DNA of 64,000 nucleotides from Rivularia sp. MS3 (GTDB lineage: Bacteria; Cyanobacteriota; Cyanobacteriia; Cyanobacteriales; Nostocaceae), in assembly GCA_019192545.1 (NCBI GenBank), contig JAHCMI010000004.1, forward strand, positions 1 through 64,000, given 5' to 3'. The translations under genes were made by a program, and so were the position numbers. Below, in pieces: positions 36,412-45,320 of this stretch. Below the pieces are notes generated by a model, which ran no database searches, had not been told where the DNA came from, and was given only the letters and a program-made list of their open reading frames with translations. How positions within the stretch are numbered: the first letter of the stretch is position 1; each line of letters begins with the position of its first letter.

Positions 36412-38432
36412 TGATATTTTTAGAACTTGTTTTAGAAAATTTTGGTCCTTATTGCGGTCGTCAGGTGATAAACTTGGAGCCAAATGATAGCGAAAATCCT
36501 CGTCCAATTATTTTAGTTGGTGGAATGAATGGTGGAGGAAAAACAACATTTATGGATGCGATTCGCCTAGCACTTTATGGACATCGCGCTCAATGTTCTA
36601 CTCGGGGAAATTTAAGCTATCAAGACTTTCTCAACCAATGCGTTAATAGTCATAAATCACCTACAGATAAAACTCGCGTTGAATTAGCTTTTGAACATAT
36701 TGATAACGATAAACCTGTAAAATATCGTATTGTCAGAACTTGGGAGAAAAATCCTAAAGATGGTAAAGACCATTTAGGTATTTTAGACATAGGTGAAAAT
36801 GATGAATGGTTGGATACTGGTTTAGTAAGTATTTGGGACGAATATATCGAAAATCTTTTACCTTTAGGGATTTCTAACCTGTTTTTGTTTGATGGCGAAC
36901 AGGTGAAAGAATTAGCTGAACAAGAAGAACCACCCTTCATTGTAGTTGAAGCAATTCGCGCCCTTTTGGGTTTGGAATTAGCAGAACGTTTAACAGTAGA
37001 TTTAGAAATTTTAGTTAATCGCAAACGTAAAGAACTTGCAGATACAAAAGAATTAGCGAATTTAGAAGAAATAGAAAAACAGCTTAATCATCTTCAAGAA
37101 GAATATGCAGAAACTAAAAAGATAGAAAAACAAGAATTAGCATCTTTAGAAAAAGCAGAGGAACAACAGCGAAAAGCCTTTGATAAATTTCTAAGTGAAG
37201 GCGGAAAAATAGCTTCCGAAAGCAGTCAGCTAGAACAGCACAAAGCAGAAAAACTCAGGGAAATCGAAGAAACCCGCCAGGAAATGACCGAACTAACTGC
37301 CGGAGTTTTACCATTAATTCTCATTGAACCGCTACTTAATGAAGCTCAACAGCGAGGAGAAATAGAATCAAAAATTCAGCAGCAGCAAATAGCCAGAGAT
37401 ATATTAATCGAACGAGACAAACGTTTGCTTCAGCTAATTAATGAAATAGAGATTTCAGAAGATAAAGTTGACCGGATAAAAACTTTTTTAGATAATGACG
37501 TAGAAACAATAAATACATCTATAAAAGAATCACCTTGGTTATTAGCAGATGCAGAAAGTTTAAGTCAGATAGGAAATGTTTTATATTACTTAAAAACTGC
37601 CCGCAATCATGCTCAACGACAATTAGAGCAACTTAATAATCAAGAAGAAGAAATTATTACTTTAGAAAGACAAATACAAACAGCCGCAACACCTGAAGAT
37701 TATCAAAAGTTAGTAGAATCTGTAAAAAAAGCACAGGATAAAGTTACTAGTAAAAAAAATAACTGCGAAACAATAGCTCGCCGGTTAATAGAGCTACAAA
37801 CAGAAATTGAAAAATTAAAAAAAGACTTAACAGCATATAGCATTCAAACCATCGAACGTAACAGCAAAGAAAACATTATTAATGCATCAGCAAGAGTACA
37901 AGAAACCCTGAAAGTGTTTCGCGAACGACTTACCTTAAGAAAATTAAATAAACTAGAAAACGAAGTCACAGAATGCTTCCGCTATCTTTTGCACAAATCC
38001 GATTTGGTACACCGTATCGTTATCGACACCAACACCTTCAGCCTTGCTTTATACGACTTAAATTCTCAGCCAGTAGACAAACACCGCTTATCTGCCGGTG
38101 AAAAACAACTTTTAGCGATCGCATTTCTTTGGGCATTAGCAAGAGTATCCGGACATCGTTTACCCGTAGCCATCGACACCCCTTTAGGACGTTTAGATTC
38201 ATCTCACCGCAGCAACCTAATAGAAAGATACTTTCCTTCAGCATCCCATCAAGTAATATTGCTTTCTACCGATACAGAAATAGCCCAAAAAGAAGTAGAA
38301 ACTCTCCGAAAAAACGAAGCCATAGCTCGCGAATACGTCTTGCAATACTCTCAAAACACTCGCCAAACCACCGTAGAAAACGGATATTTTTGGAAGCCAG
38401 TGAGCAGTGAGCAAGTAGCAAGTAGCAAGTAG
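36411..38432 (+). CDS. dndD: DNA sulfur modification protein DndD
   Basis: A 673-residue SMC-like ATPase of the phosphorothioation complex. Walker A GGMNGGGKTT is at 37-46, the ABC signature LSAGEKQ at about 560 and Walker B LPVAIDTPLGRLD has its Asp at about 589. Two long coiled coils (about 200-290 and 330-490) lie between, without a zinc-hook Cys pair. DndD probably opens or nicks DNA structure to support sulfur insertion with DndC and DndE. The final residues SSEQVASSK are encoded by tandem repeat DNA that continues past the stop. The start codon sits right at the end of another tandem repeat, with no ribosome binding site. Confidence 0.93.
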   Translation: MIFLELVLENFGPYCGRQVINLEPNDSENPRPIILVGGMNGGGKTTFMDAIRLALYGHRAQCSTRGNLSYQDFLNQCVNSHKSPTDKTRVELAFEHIDNDKPVKYRIVRTWEKNPKDGKDHLGILDIGENDEWLDTGLVSIWDEYIENLLPLGISNLFLFDGEQVKELAEQEEPPFIVVEAIRALLGLELAERLTVDLEILVNRKRKELADTKELANLEEIEKQLNHLQEEYAETKKIEKQELASLEKAEEQQRKAFDKFLSEGGKIASESSQLEQHKAEKLREIEETRQEMTELTAGVLPLILIEPLLNEAQQRGEIESKIQQQQIARDILIERDKRLLQLINEIEISEDKVDRIKTFLDNDVETINTSIKESPWLLADAESLSQIGNVLYYLKTARNHAQRQLEQLNNQEEEIITLERQIQTAATPEDYQKLVESVKKAQDKVTSKKNNCETIARRLIELQTEIEKLKKDLTAYSIQTIERNSKENIINASARVQETLKVFRERLTLRKLNKLENEVTECFRYLLHKSDLVHRIVIDTNTFSLALYDLNSQPVDKHRLSAGEKQLLAIAFLWALARVSGHRLPVAIDTPLGRLDSSHRSNLIERYFPSASHQVILLSTDTEIAQKEVETLRKNEAIAREYVLQYSQNTRQTTVENGYFWKPVSSEQVASSK

Positions 38433-38480
38433 TAAGTAGCGAGTAGTAAGTAGTAAGTAGTAAGTAGTAAGTAGTAAGTA
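38398..38480. repeat. Short tandem repeat AGTAAGT overlapping the dndD 3' end
   Basis: About ten heptamers of AGTAGCA/AGTAAGT type begin within the last codons of dndD and continue 50 bp past its stop. Confidence 0.8.
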
Positions 38481-38481
38481 G

Positions 38482-38579
38482 CCCTTCGGGTTCAACAGTT
38501 TGCTTATGCCGGGGAACCCTTTCGGCAGTCGCTACAACGGAGGGAACCTCCGCAACGCGCCGCCTCACCACCGCAACTG
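38482..38579. repeat. Palindromic repeat, full-length relative of the copy inside tnpB
   Basis: Bases 38482-38519 match 40078-40115 inside tnpB at 36 of 38 positions, and 38568-38579 match the end of that copy. The middle here holds an extra GC-rich palindromic stretch (GGAGGGAACCTCCGC). So this is a longer member of the same repeat family, in an intergenic place. Confidence 0.75.
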
Positions 38580-38599
38580 TTTCACAAGTAGCGAATTAA

Positions 38600-38770
38600 A
38601 ATCATCAATGCCCAATTACCCATTACGAATTACGAATTACGAATTACGAATTATACTTACCCATTACCAATTACCAATCCTCCCATGCCCGATGCCCAAT
38701 GCCCGATGCCCAATGCCCGATGCCCAATGCCCGATGCCCAATGCCCAATTACCAATTACCCAATTTCTAA
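38600..38770. repeat. Tandem repeats (TTACGAA and CGATGCCCAATGCC units) before dndE
   Basis: Four TTACGAA-type units are followed by TTACCAA units and then by about four copies of a 14-bp unit made of CGATGCC plus CAATGCC. They fill most of the 341-bp gap between dndD and dndE. Confidence 0.8.
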
Positions 38771-38773
38771 ATC

Positions 38774-39160
38774 ATGGAATCACCTATCGAACGCATCCGC
38801 TTATCCCAAACAGCCAAAGATCAACTTTTGAAACTTAGACGCTTTACAAAAATTGACCAGTGGAATATTTTATGTCGCTGGGGGTTTTGCCGTTCATTAG
38901 CAGAAAAAACTATTCCTTCTCCCGTACCGATACCTCAAGATAGTAATGTCGAATTATCATGGCGAATATTTGGCGGTGAAATGTCCGATATGCTGCTTTT
39001 AGCTCTCAAACAACGCTGCTATAACGACGGTTTAGGAACCGACAAAGAAACTCTTGCTACTCAATTTCGCTTGCACCTACATCGCGGTATCGCCTATTTA
39101 GCAGGAGATCCAAATATTAAGAAAATTGAAGATTTAATAGAATTAGCCGCTCAAGACTAG
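38774..39160 (+). CDS. dndE: DNA sulfur modification protein DndE
   Basis: A 128-residue helical protein matching DndE, a small DNA-binding component required for phosphorothioation. The N-terminus ERIRLSQTAKDQLLKLRRFT and GIEH-like WNILCRWGFCRSLAE are typical, with a C-terminal LHRGIAYLAGDP motif. It lies after dndC and dndD, in the standard order. The ATG follows repeat DNA, and no ribosome binding site is visible. Confidence 0.9.
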   Translation: MESPIERIRLSQTAKDQLLKLRRFTKIDQWNILCRWGFCRSLAEKTIPSPVPIPQDSNVELSWRIFGGEMSDMLLLALKQRCYNDGLGTDKETLATQFRLHLHRGIAYLAGDPNIKKIEDLIELAAQD

Positions 39161-39725
39161 TACTCGAACGAGCCTACATTATTAGGTGAGGCAAGGGATG
39201 GGGGAGAGGGGGAATAAAAAATCTTTTATGAGGATAACCCCGCAAAGTGTTGGGTTGCACTCCGTTTAACCCAACCTACCTTCTTCCCATGCCCCATGCC
39301 CAATCCTCCATGCCCTTTTATGTGAGCTTGACTTAGCTGCCGATTATATAGACAAGACCGTACAACATTAGTCGAGTCAGACAATGCTATTGTTACAAAA
39401 ATAGTTCTTAAAAGTAACGACGATGAGGATATTAGTATGGTCGAAAAATCACAATTAAAAGTTAATTGAAAAGTGGAATTCAATATAGCTGCCCTCCGGC
39501 ATGAGGTGCTGCTCGAAAAAAATTATAATCCATCCTACGGTGCGTTCAGAATATTAACATTTATTAACAATAAAAAATCCTCATGGAAACCGTGATGTTG
39601 CCGGAGATCCATTCTAAGAGCGAGAGCGATTCAATTTCTCCCTTCAGGAATAGACTTATATTCAATTTATTTTTGGTCGCGCGTTAAGTTAAAATATGAT
39701 GTTATAACTTGCCCCCTTTAAAAGT
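39161..39725. other. Gap between dndE and tnpB, including probable left end of the insertion
   Basis: 565 bp. It contains a GTTGGGTT/AACCCAAC repeat at about 39248-39280 and CATGCCC units around 39290-39310. A purine-rich and hairpin-prone stretch before tnpB (about 39580-39700) likely belongs to the left end of the IS element. No gene with family motifs seen. I cannot fix the exact end of the element. Confidence 0.4.
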
Positions 39726-40889
39726 ATGTTGCTGATATCAGAATATATATTGCTTGGAATTAAAACAAAATTAGATTTAAGTATTAATCAGAAAGTTTTA
39801 ATGTCTAAGCACGCTGGTATTAGACGATTTACCTTTAATTGGGGTTTAGCTACTTGGCAAGAGCTATACAAATCTGGATGTAAATTTAATTACCGAACAT
39901 TAAGAACTTTCTTTAATAAGTATATAAAAGCAGAATATACTTGGATTAAAGAAAAGGGAATCTGTCAAAAAATTACTGAGTTTGCTTTTGAAGACTTGAA
40001 TGCTGCTTTCGGGCGATTCTTTAAAAAACAAGCCAACTACCCTTCATTTAAAAAGAAAGGTAAAAATGATTCTTTCACCCTTCGGGTTCGCCAGTTTGCT
40101 TATGCCGGGGAACCCGTCCACCGCAACTGGCTCACTATAAATTGCGGTGGAAAACCTATGCCATTTGGAGGCAGGTCAATAAAACTTCCTACAATTGGTT
40201 GGGTCAAGCTTTATGAAAGCTTACCTCATGGAACAACTTCAAAAGTAACAATATCTCGTATCGCTGATGACTGGTACATTTCTTTTACTTACAATCAAAA
40301 GAAACCAGAAGGTATTCAATCAAAAATCGATGCGGTTGGTATTGACCTAGGAGTCAAAACTCTTGCTACATTATCATCTGGGGTTATTTTTGATAATGCT
40401 AAATATCTCAGAAGTAATTTAAAAAAATTAGCTCGCAACATGCGACAATTAGCTCGTAAAGAATATGGAAGCAGCAACAGAAATAAATTAAAAATTAAGC
40501 TACAAAGAATGTATCGAAGGATAGCATTTCTCCGAAAGGACTTGCTCCATAAAATCACTCATTACATATGCAAAAATCACGCGAAGATTGTAGTAGAGGA
40601 TTTGAATGTTTCTGGAATGCTATCAAATGGTAATTTAGCTTTATCAATTTCTGATTGCGGCTTCTATGAATTCAAACGACAATTGGAATATAAATGTAAA
40701 AAGTTTAACTCTCAATTAATAATTGCACCTAGATGGTTTGCTTCATCAAAAATCTGTTCGACTTGCGGACATAAGCACGAAAATTTAACGTTAAAAGACC
40801 GTGTTTATGAATGCTTGAATTGCGGATTAAAAATCGACCGCGATCTCAATGCCGCATTAAATTTGGCAAAACTTGCGTACTCTATTTAA
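39726..40889 (+). CDS. tnpB: TnpB (IS200/IS605-family RNA-guided nuclease-like protein)
   Basis: A 387-residue TnpB with all key residues: RuvC Asp207 (GIDLGVKTLA), Glu291 (VVEDLNVSG) and Asp371/Asp373 (KIDRDLNAALN). It also has the zinc finger CSTCGH...CLNC. It should be an RNA-guided DNA endonuclease helping the element persist. No tnpA is nearby, so this is an orphan copy. Residues about 118-135 (VRQFAYAGEPVHRN) are encoded by a palindromic repeat that also occurs outside genes at 38482, and the reading frame is kept. It sits between dndE and the dnd methyltransferase, evidently a later insertion. Confidence 0.9.
   Translation: MLLISEYILLGIKTKLDLSINQKVLMSKHAGIRRFTFNWGLATWQELYKSGCKFNYRTLRTFFNKYIKAEYTWIKEKGICQKITEFAFEDLNAAFGRFFKKQANYPSFKKKGKNDSFTLRVRQFAYAGEPVHRNWLTINCGGKPMPFGGRSIKLPTIGWVKLYESLPHGTTSKVTISRIADDWYISFTYNQKKPEGIQSKIDAVGIDLGVKTLATLSSGVIFDNAKYLRSNLKKLARNMRQLARKEYGSSNRNKLKIKLQRMYRRIAFLRKDLLHKITHYICKNHAKIVVEDLNVSGMLSNGNLALSISDCGFYEFKRQLEYKCKKFNSQLIIAPRWFASSKICSTCGHKHENLTLKDRVYECLNCGLKIDRDLNAALNLAKLAYSI
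40078..40131. repeat. Palindromic repeat inserted in frame inside tnpB
   Basis: A 54-bp (18-codon) segment. Its inner 42 bp are bounded by GCCAGTTTGC (40090-40099) and GCAACTGGC (40123-40131), which pair. The first 38 bp match the repeat at 38482-38519 at 36 positions. TnpB homologues go straight from DSFT to the following GGKP region. Confidence 0.75.
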
Positions 40890-40998
40890 CCTTTAAAAGA
40901 ATCGAGGATGGCTTGTCCTTGAATGCCTGTGGACGGATAACCGCTCTGATGCTCCGCTAGAAACAGGAAGTAAGAGTTTTAAGAGTCAACCGTCCGGG
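40890..40998 (+). ncRNA. tnpB 3' flank, candidate omega-RNA scaffold and right end
   Basis: In TnpB systems the guide RNA scaffold comes from the 3' end of tnpB and the right end of the element. The 100 bp here are hairpin-prone (GGATGGCTTGTCC, GGACGGATAACCG) and end in a stretch reading GAAGTAAGAGTTTTAAGAG, similar in type to IS605 right ends. The exact border and fold are not established. Confidence 0.35.
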
Positions 40999-42525
40999 TT
41001 GTCCATACTTTACAGAGCAGATAATAAATCCCAATTGCCAACGCCGATTTGTCTTATGCTGGAAGATTTAGCAATTGAACGCCACAGAGCCGCAATTTAC
41101 CGCACAGACTTATCTCGTCCAATAAAATTGGCATTGGAATTTGAAATTATAAATACCAAAACCACATTTTTTGACTATGGATGCGGACATGGTGGTGATG
41201 TTGAAAGATTGACAGCTAGAGACGTTAAAAGTGCGGGTTGGGACCCTTATTATAAACCCGATGCACCTTTAGCTTCTGCCGATGTAGTTAATTTTGGTTA
41301 TATCCTTAACGTTATTGAAGATACTGAAGAACGGCTCAAAAGTCTTCAAAATGCTTGGAAATTAGCTGACAAAGTATTGATTGTTGCCGCTCAAGTATTA
41401 GTCAGCGCCATTAGTAGCAAAAATCAATTAGCTTATGGAGATGGTATAGTCACTCGTCGTAATACATTTCAGAAATATTACGAACAAGCAGAACTCAAAC
41501 AGTACATTGATAGCGCTTTAGAAGTTGATGCAGTACCCGTAGCTCTGGGAATTTTCTTTGTATTCCGCGACGAACAAGAAAAAGAAAATTTTCGCGTAGA
41601 GTGCTATCGTTCCCGCGTCATTGCACCCAGAATTATTCTCGCCACCAAAAAATATGAAAACTGCAAACAAGAATTAGCACCATTAATCAAATTTTATACA
41701 AAACGCGGCAGACTGCCAGTTGAAGGGGAATTAGAACCAGAAGCCGAATCAAAAATACTGGTGGAATTTACCAGTATTCGTCGTGCTTTCAAAGTCATAT
41801 TGCAAGCAACAGATGAAGCCGAATGGGATGCGATCGCCTACCGTCGTTCTCTGGATACCCAGGTTTATCTTGCCTTAGTACAGTTTGAGGAAGAACGTCC
41901 TAGATTCTCCGAGCTACCCGAGGAAATTCGCCACGACATCAAAGCCTTTTTCGGTACATATCGAGATGCTTGCGAAGTCGCCGACGAAAAATTATTTAGT
42001 TTAGCCGAACCTAAAATTATTAGAGCAGCCTGCCATAAAAGTAAAGTTGGTAAATTTACACCCAGCGCTCTTTACGTTCACATCAAAGCACTCGAAGAAC
42101 TAGAGCCATTACTGCGAATCTACGAAGGCTGTGCCAGTCGGGCATTTGGGCGACCGGAAGAAACCACACTCATCAAACTTCACACCAAAGAACCACGAAT
42201 ATCTTATCTGTACTATCCCGACTTTGATACCGACGCTCATCCAACCTTAAAAGCAAGCATCGTTATCGACTTAAAGACATTCAAAATTACTCGCGGCGAT
42301 TACTCCACAAGAGAGAATCCCCCCATACTGCACCGAAAAGAAACTTTCGTTACTTCCGAATATCCACTTTACGAACAATTTGCTCGATTCACTCAACTTG
42401 AAGTCCAAGCAGGATTGTTTGAAAATCCCAGCGAAATCGGCACCCGCGAAGGTTGGCAAAAATGTCTTGAAGAAAAAGGTATAGAAATCAAAGGACATCA
42501 GCTTAATCGGGTAGATAGGGCATAG
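40999..42525 (+). CDS. Dnd-associated putative methyltransferase
   Basis: Up to 508 residues from a TTG at 40999; an ATG at 41056 would give 489. The SAM-binding motif FFDYGCGHGGDVERL (about 57-71) is followed by AGWDPYYKPDA, typical of the putative methyltransferases linked to dnd clusters. The rest is a long C-terminal domain of unknown use (SYLYYPDFDTDAHP near the end). The reading frame runs open from within the tnpB flank with no good ribosome binding site, so the insertion may have removed the native start. Whether it modifies DNA or another target is unknown. Confidence 0.78.
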   Translation: MSILYRADNKSQLPTPICLMLEDLAIERHRAAIYRTDLSRPIKLALEFEIINTKTTFFDYGCGHGGDVERLTARDVKSAGWDPYYKPDAPLASADVVNFGYILNVIEDTEERLKSLQNAWKLADKVLIVAAQVLVSAISSKNQLAYGDGIVTRRNTFQKYYEQAELKQYIDSALEVDAVPVALGIFFVFRDEQEKENFRVECYRSRVIAPRIILATKKYENCKQELAPLIKFYTKRGRLPVEGELEPEAESKILVEFTSIRRAFKVILQATDEAEWDAIAYRRSLDTQVYLALVQFEEERPRFSELPEEIRHDIKAFFGTYRDACEVADEKLFSLAEPKIIRAACHKSKVGKFTPSALYVHIKALEELEPLLRIYEGCASRAFGRPEETTLIKLHTKEPRISYLYYPDFDTDAHPTLKASIVIDLKTFKITRGDYSTRENPPILHRKETFVTSEYPLYEQFARFTQLEVQAGLFENPSEIGTREGWQKCLEEKGIEIKGHQLNRVDRA

Positions 42526-43152
42526 GTGAATATAATTCGTAATTCGTAATTCGTAATTCGTGAGTGGTAACTGCTCACTGCTCACTGTTAACTGATAACT
42601 CTCCCCATCCTTGACAAAATTCGGCGTATTGGCACAACAGTAAAATGCAACTGTGTCAAGATATCGTTCATGTTTTGATCTAAAAAAAATTGATTGCGCC
42701 AGGGTGCGAGCATCAAAAAATAGGCAAAGGTAATATATAGCACTTTACAAACTATGCGATGCTTTGGTAACAAATAGTCTCATAGTTTCGACTATAGACT
42801 GCGTTTATCTAAACGTAAATTACAGTCAAAAACCTGTACATAGTTACTTACGGCCAATGTCGGCACGCTGGCTAAAAATCAATATTGAGTATAAATCAGT
42901 ATTATTTTTTTGTTAATACTTTTGATGTATGGTGAGCTACGAGCATTATAAATCACTTTTATTGAATAACTTTCCTGTTAAAAATAATTATGACTAATCG
43001 TTTGCAGTAACGAGTGATGCTTTAACTTGTAGTTTGGTGGCTATTTTAAGCCGCTACATTTGCTCAACTAAATTGATATTGCCAGTGTTTGCCCCTTGGA
43101 ACCAAAAATTATTATTTGCTCAAACCAGTATTTTATAAAGGGAAGTAGATTT
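42526..43152. other. Gap after the island, with short tandem repeats
   Basis: Tandem TTCGTAA units at about 42536-42560 and ACTGCTC/ACTGATA units at about 42568-42600 mark the right border of the island. The rest is AT-rich with nothing recognised. Confidence 0.45.
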
Positions 43153-43560
43153 ATGGGGCAAGAATTTGTCGGTATTATATCGATTCTAATCTTAATGAGC
43201 ATAGGGGTTATACTCGGCTACGTTCTTTCTCAATTAATTTTGGGATACTTAACGCTGAATTTAGTAACCTTTCTAGGTACCATTAGCTTAATAATTATTT
43301 TCGGTACTTTATATTTTGTTCTATTTTGGGAATTTAAAAAGCGTCAATCGCGCTCCTCATTTTCTACACAGCCACCATACCCAACCCCAGAACCCACAGC
43401 CGATCCACATTTGCAAAATCAACTCTTCGCTTTGCTTGGAGGCGATAAACCTACAGCAAACCGCTTAGTTGAACAACTCAAGCAAAATCATCCCGACATG
43501 TCAGAAAATTGGTATTGGCAAAGAGCGATCGCCGACTTGGAAAGAGACAGAGCGCGTTAA
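43153..43560 (+). CDS. Small membrane protein of unknown function
   Basis: A 135-residue protein. Two hydrophobic helices (about 5-30 and 35-60) are followed by a Pro/Ser-rich linker and a soluble helical C-terminus (LFALLGGDKPTANRLVEQLK, NHPDMSENWYWQRAIADLE). The ATG at 43153 has GGGAAG upstream and is chosen over a TTG 19 codons earlier. It resembles conserved cyanobacterial proteins of unknown role. The next gene starts 58 bp downstream. Confidence 0.7.
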   Translation: MGQEFVGIISILILMSIGVILGYVLSQLILGYLTLNLVTFLGTISLIIIFGTLYFVLFWEFKKRQSRSSFSTQPPYPTPEPTADPHLQNQLFALLGGDKPTANRLVEQLKQNHPDMSENWYWQRAIADLERDRAR

Positions 43561-43618
43561 TATAGTTTAAATTAAGCTAAGAACATTTTGCTAAAACTAA
43601 TTACGGAAGCTTCTAAAT

Positions 43619-43840
43619 ATGGCAATATTACGTCAATACATTGCTCCCTTAATTGCGGTACTAATTTTCTCCTTAGCCTTGGTAGCAGTTAGCGCTCGTA
43701 TATTTTTACCATCAGATATGGCAGCACCCGCACCCATCGAAGAAGATGCAGGTGTGGGAATATGGCAAAAACAAGTAGCATCAGAATTTGCATTTTTAAC
43801 GTCTCCCTGCTTGGAAGACAAAACCAACAATAGAGTATAA
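43619..43840 (+). CDS. 73-residue single-pass membrane protein
   Basis: One hydrophobic helix (about 8-29) then a polar tail with a single Cys (TSPCLEDK). The start ATG has GGAAGC upstream. It lies between two genes in the same direction, 58 bp after one and 19 bp before the other, likely one operon. Function unknown. Confidence 0.6.
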   Translation: MAILRQYIAPLIAVLIFSLALVAVSARIFLPSDMAAPAPIEEDAGVGIWQKQVASEFAFLTSPCLEDKTNNRV

Positions 43841-43859
43841 GCGAGCGAATACGTTATTA

Positions 43860-44351
43860 GTGGCAGAAAAACTACTACCAGATTATACAATTCGTTCCGG
43901 CTCAACCTTAGATAGAGCGCTGCTGGTAAAATTCATGCAGCGCACCTACCAGGATATGTTCCCGCGACAAGATTTTTCACATTTGTCGCAAACGGTAGAG
44001 CAGTATCTTTCTACAGACACCCCTTTATGGTGGGTAGAATATTCACCAGAAAAACAAGAACCATTAGATATATTTCCTACCCGTCCCATTGCTTGTTTGT
44101 GGATGGGAAACGCTATTGACCAAATTAGCGGATTGCGTCACACACACATATTTCTTCTTTACGTAAATCCGCAACATCGGCGCAAAGGTATCGGTACAGC
44201 TTTAATGCAGCAAGCAGAAAAATCGGCTAAACAAAGAGGCGATACCCAAATAGCACTACAGGTTTTTCAAACCAACAAGCCAGCAATAAATCTCTACAAC
44301 CAGCTTGGCTATCAAACCCAATCTTTGTGGATGGTTAAACCTTTACAGTGA
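43860..44351 (+). CDS. GNAT-family N-acetyltransferase
   Basis: A 163-residue acetyltransferase. The acetyl-CoA motif QHRRKGIGTALMQQAEKSA follows the strand HIFLLYVNP, and the last strand-helix FQTNKPAINLYNQLGYQ is typical of GNAT proteins. It starts with GTG 19 bp after the preceding gene. The final residues are followed at once by AGTGAGC/AGTGAAC tandem repeat. The substrate is unknown; protein N-termini or small molecules are possible. Confidence 0.85.
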   Translation: MAEKLLPDYTIRSGSTLDRALLVKFMQRTYQDMFPRQDFSHLSQTVEQYLSTDTPLWWVEYSPEKQEPLDIFPTRPIACLWMGNAIDQISGLRHTHIFLLYVNPQHRRKGIGTALMQQAEKSAKQRGDTQIALQVFQTNKPAINLYNQLGYQTQSLWMVKPLQ

Positions 44352-44502
44352 GCAGTGAACAGCGAACAGTGAACAGTTATAAGTACTAAGCAATTAATTT
44401 AGGCATTAATGAATGTATAAAACTGCCGAACGATAACCTTTAAGCTTTGACCTTCTTGTGTCCCTCTTCCCAAAGATACCCGGTAATGGTAATTTTAAAT
44501 TT

Positions 44503-45261
44503 ATGTATGATGCAGATGACCATTATCTACTTGATGTCGAAGCGGAGCTAGAAAGCCCTTTAGATAAGATGGAACCGCTGAGCGCGGAGTCGGAAGCGGA
44601 AAAACCATCGCCAGAGGCAATGTTAGCGCTGCTTGAAGATCCTCAGCCACAGCAAAAAATGCTGGCGGCACGTGCTTTTTGCGATATTGAAGATGCCCGC
44701 GCTACTCCTCATTTAATTCGTTTATTAACAGATATTTGCCCTTTGGTACGAGTCAGTGCAGCATATGGCATTGGGCGCAACCCAAGTCCGGAGGCGGTTG
44801 AACCGTTGATTCACCAATACAATCAAGATTGGAACGGGCACGTGCGTAAAGGTGTGGTATGGGCGTTGGGTAATTGCCGAGATGTACGTTGCTTAGAACC
44901 TTTAGCTGATGCCTTAAGAACTGATATTTCCGCAGTGCGGTTGTGGGCTGCTAGTTCTTTAGCACAGATGGCAGAAGTTGGTTATGAAGCTGTTGTGGGT
45001 GCGATGCCACCTTTGATTGAAGGCTTAGTAAAGGATTCTGTGCCAGCTGTACGGAGCAATTGTGCTTGGACAATAGGACAATTATGTAAAGAGCTTCCTT
45101 CAAATATTGTTTACGCTACTGCTATTGATGCTTTAATTCAAGCCTTCGCTGAAGATGATGATTTAGGAGTGCGCGAAGATACAAAAGCCGCACTATTAGG
45201 AGTTGGCGATCCTCGTGGACTTCAGTTAATTGAAACTCTCGAACAAGAAGGTTGGTTTTGA
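44503..45261 (+). CDS. HEAT-repeat protein
   Basis: A 252-residue protein with an acidic N-terminus (MYDADDHYLLDVEAELESP) and about five HEAT/PBS-lyase-type repeats (ARAFCDIEDARATPHLIRLL, VRVSAAYGIGRNPSPEAVEPL and so on). Such repeats occur in phycobilin lyases (CpcE/F) and in other cyanobacterial scaffold proteins, and the family is not resolved here. The ATG at 44503 fits the conserved start better than the GTG at 44458. No phycobilisome genes are adjacent. Confidence 0.75.
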   Translation: MYDADDHYLLDVEAELESPLDKMEPLSAESEAEKPSPEAMLALLEDPQPQQKMLAARAFCDIEDARATPHLIRLLTDICPLVRVSAAYGIGRNPSPEAVEPLIHQYNQDWNGHVRKGVVWALGNCRDVRCLEPLADALRTDISAVRLWAASSLAQMAEVGYEAVVGAMPPLIEGLVKDSVPAVRSNCAWTIGQLCKELPSNIVYATAIDALIQAFAEDDDLGVREDTKAALLGVGDPRGLQLIETLEQEGWF

Positions 45262-45320
45262 AGCTTTTATCGCTTAGCAGTTCTTAGCTGACATCTATGT
45301 GAAATACAATTTTTAAAATA

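Noticed and set aside
38500-38838. Forward ORF with MPNARCPMPDAQCPMP-type repeats
   Set aside because: It translates tandem DNA repeats before dndE and overlaps the dndE start.
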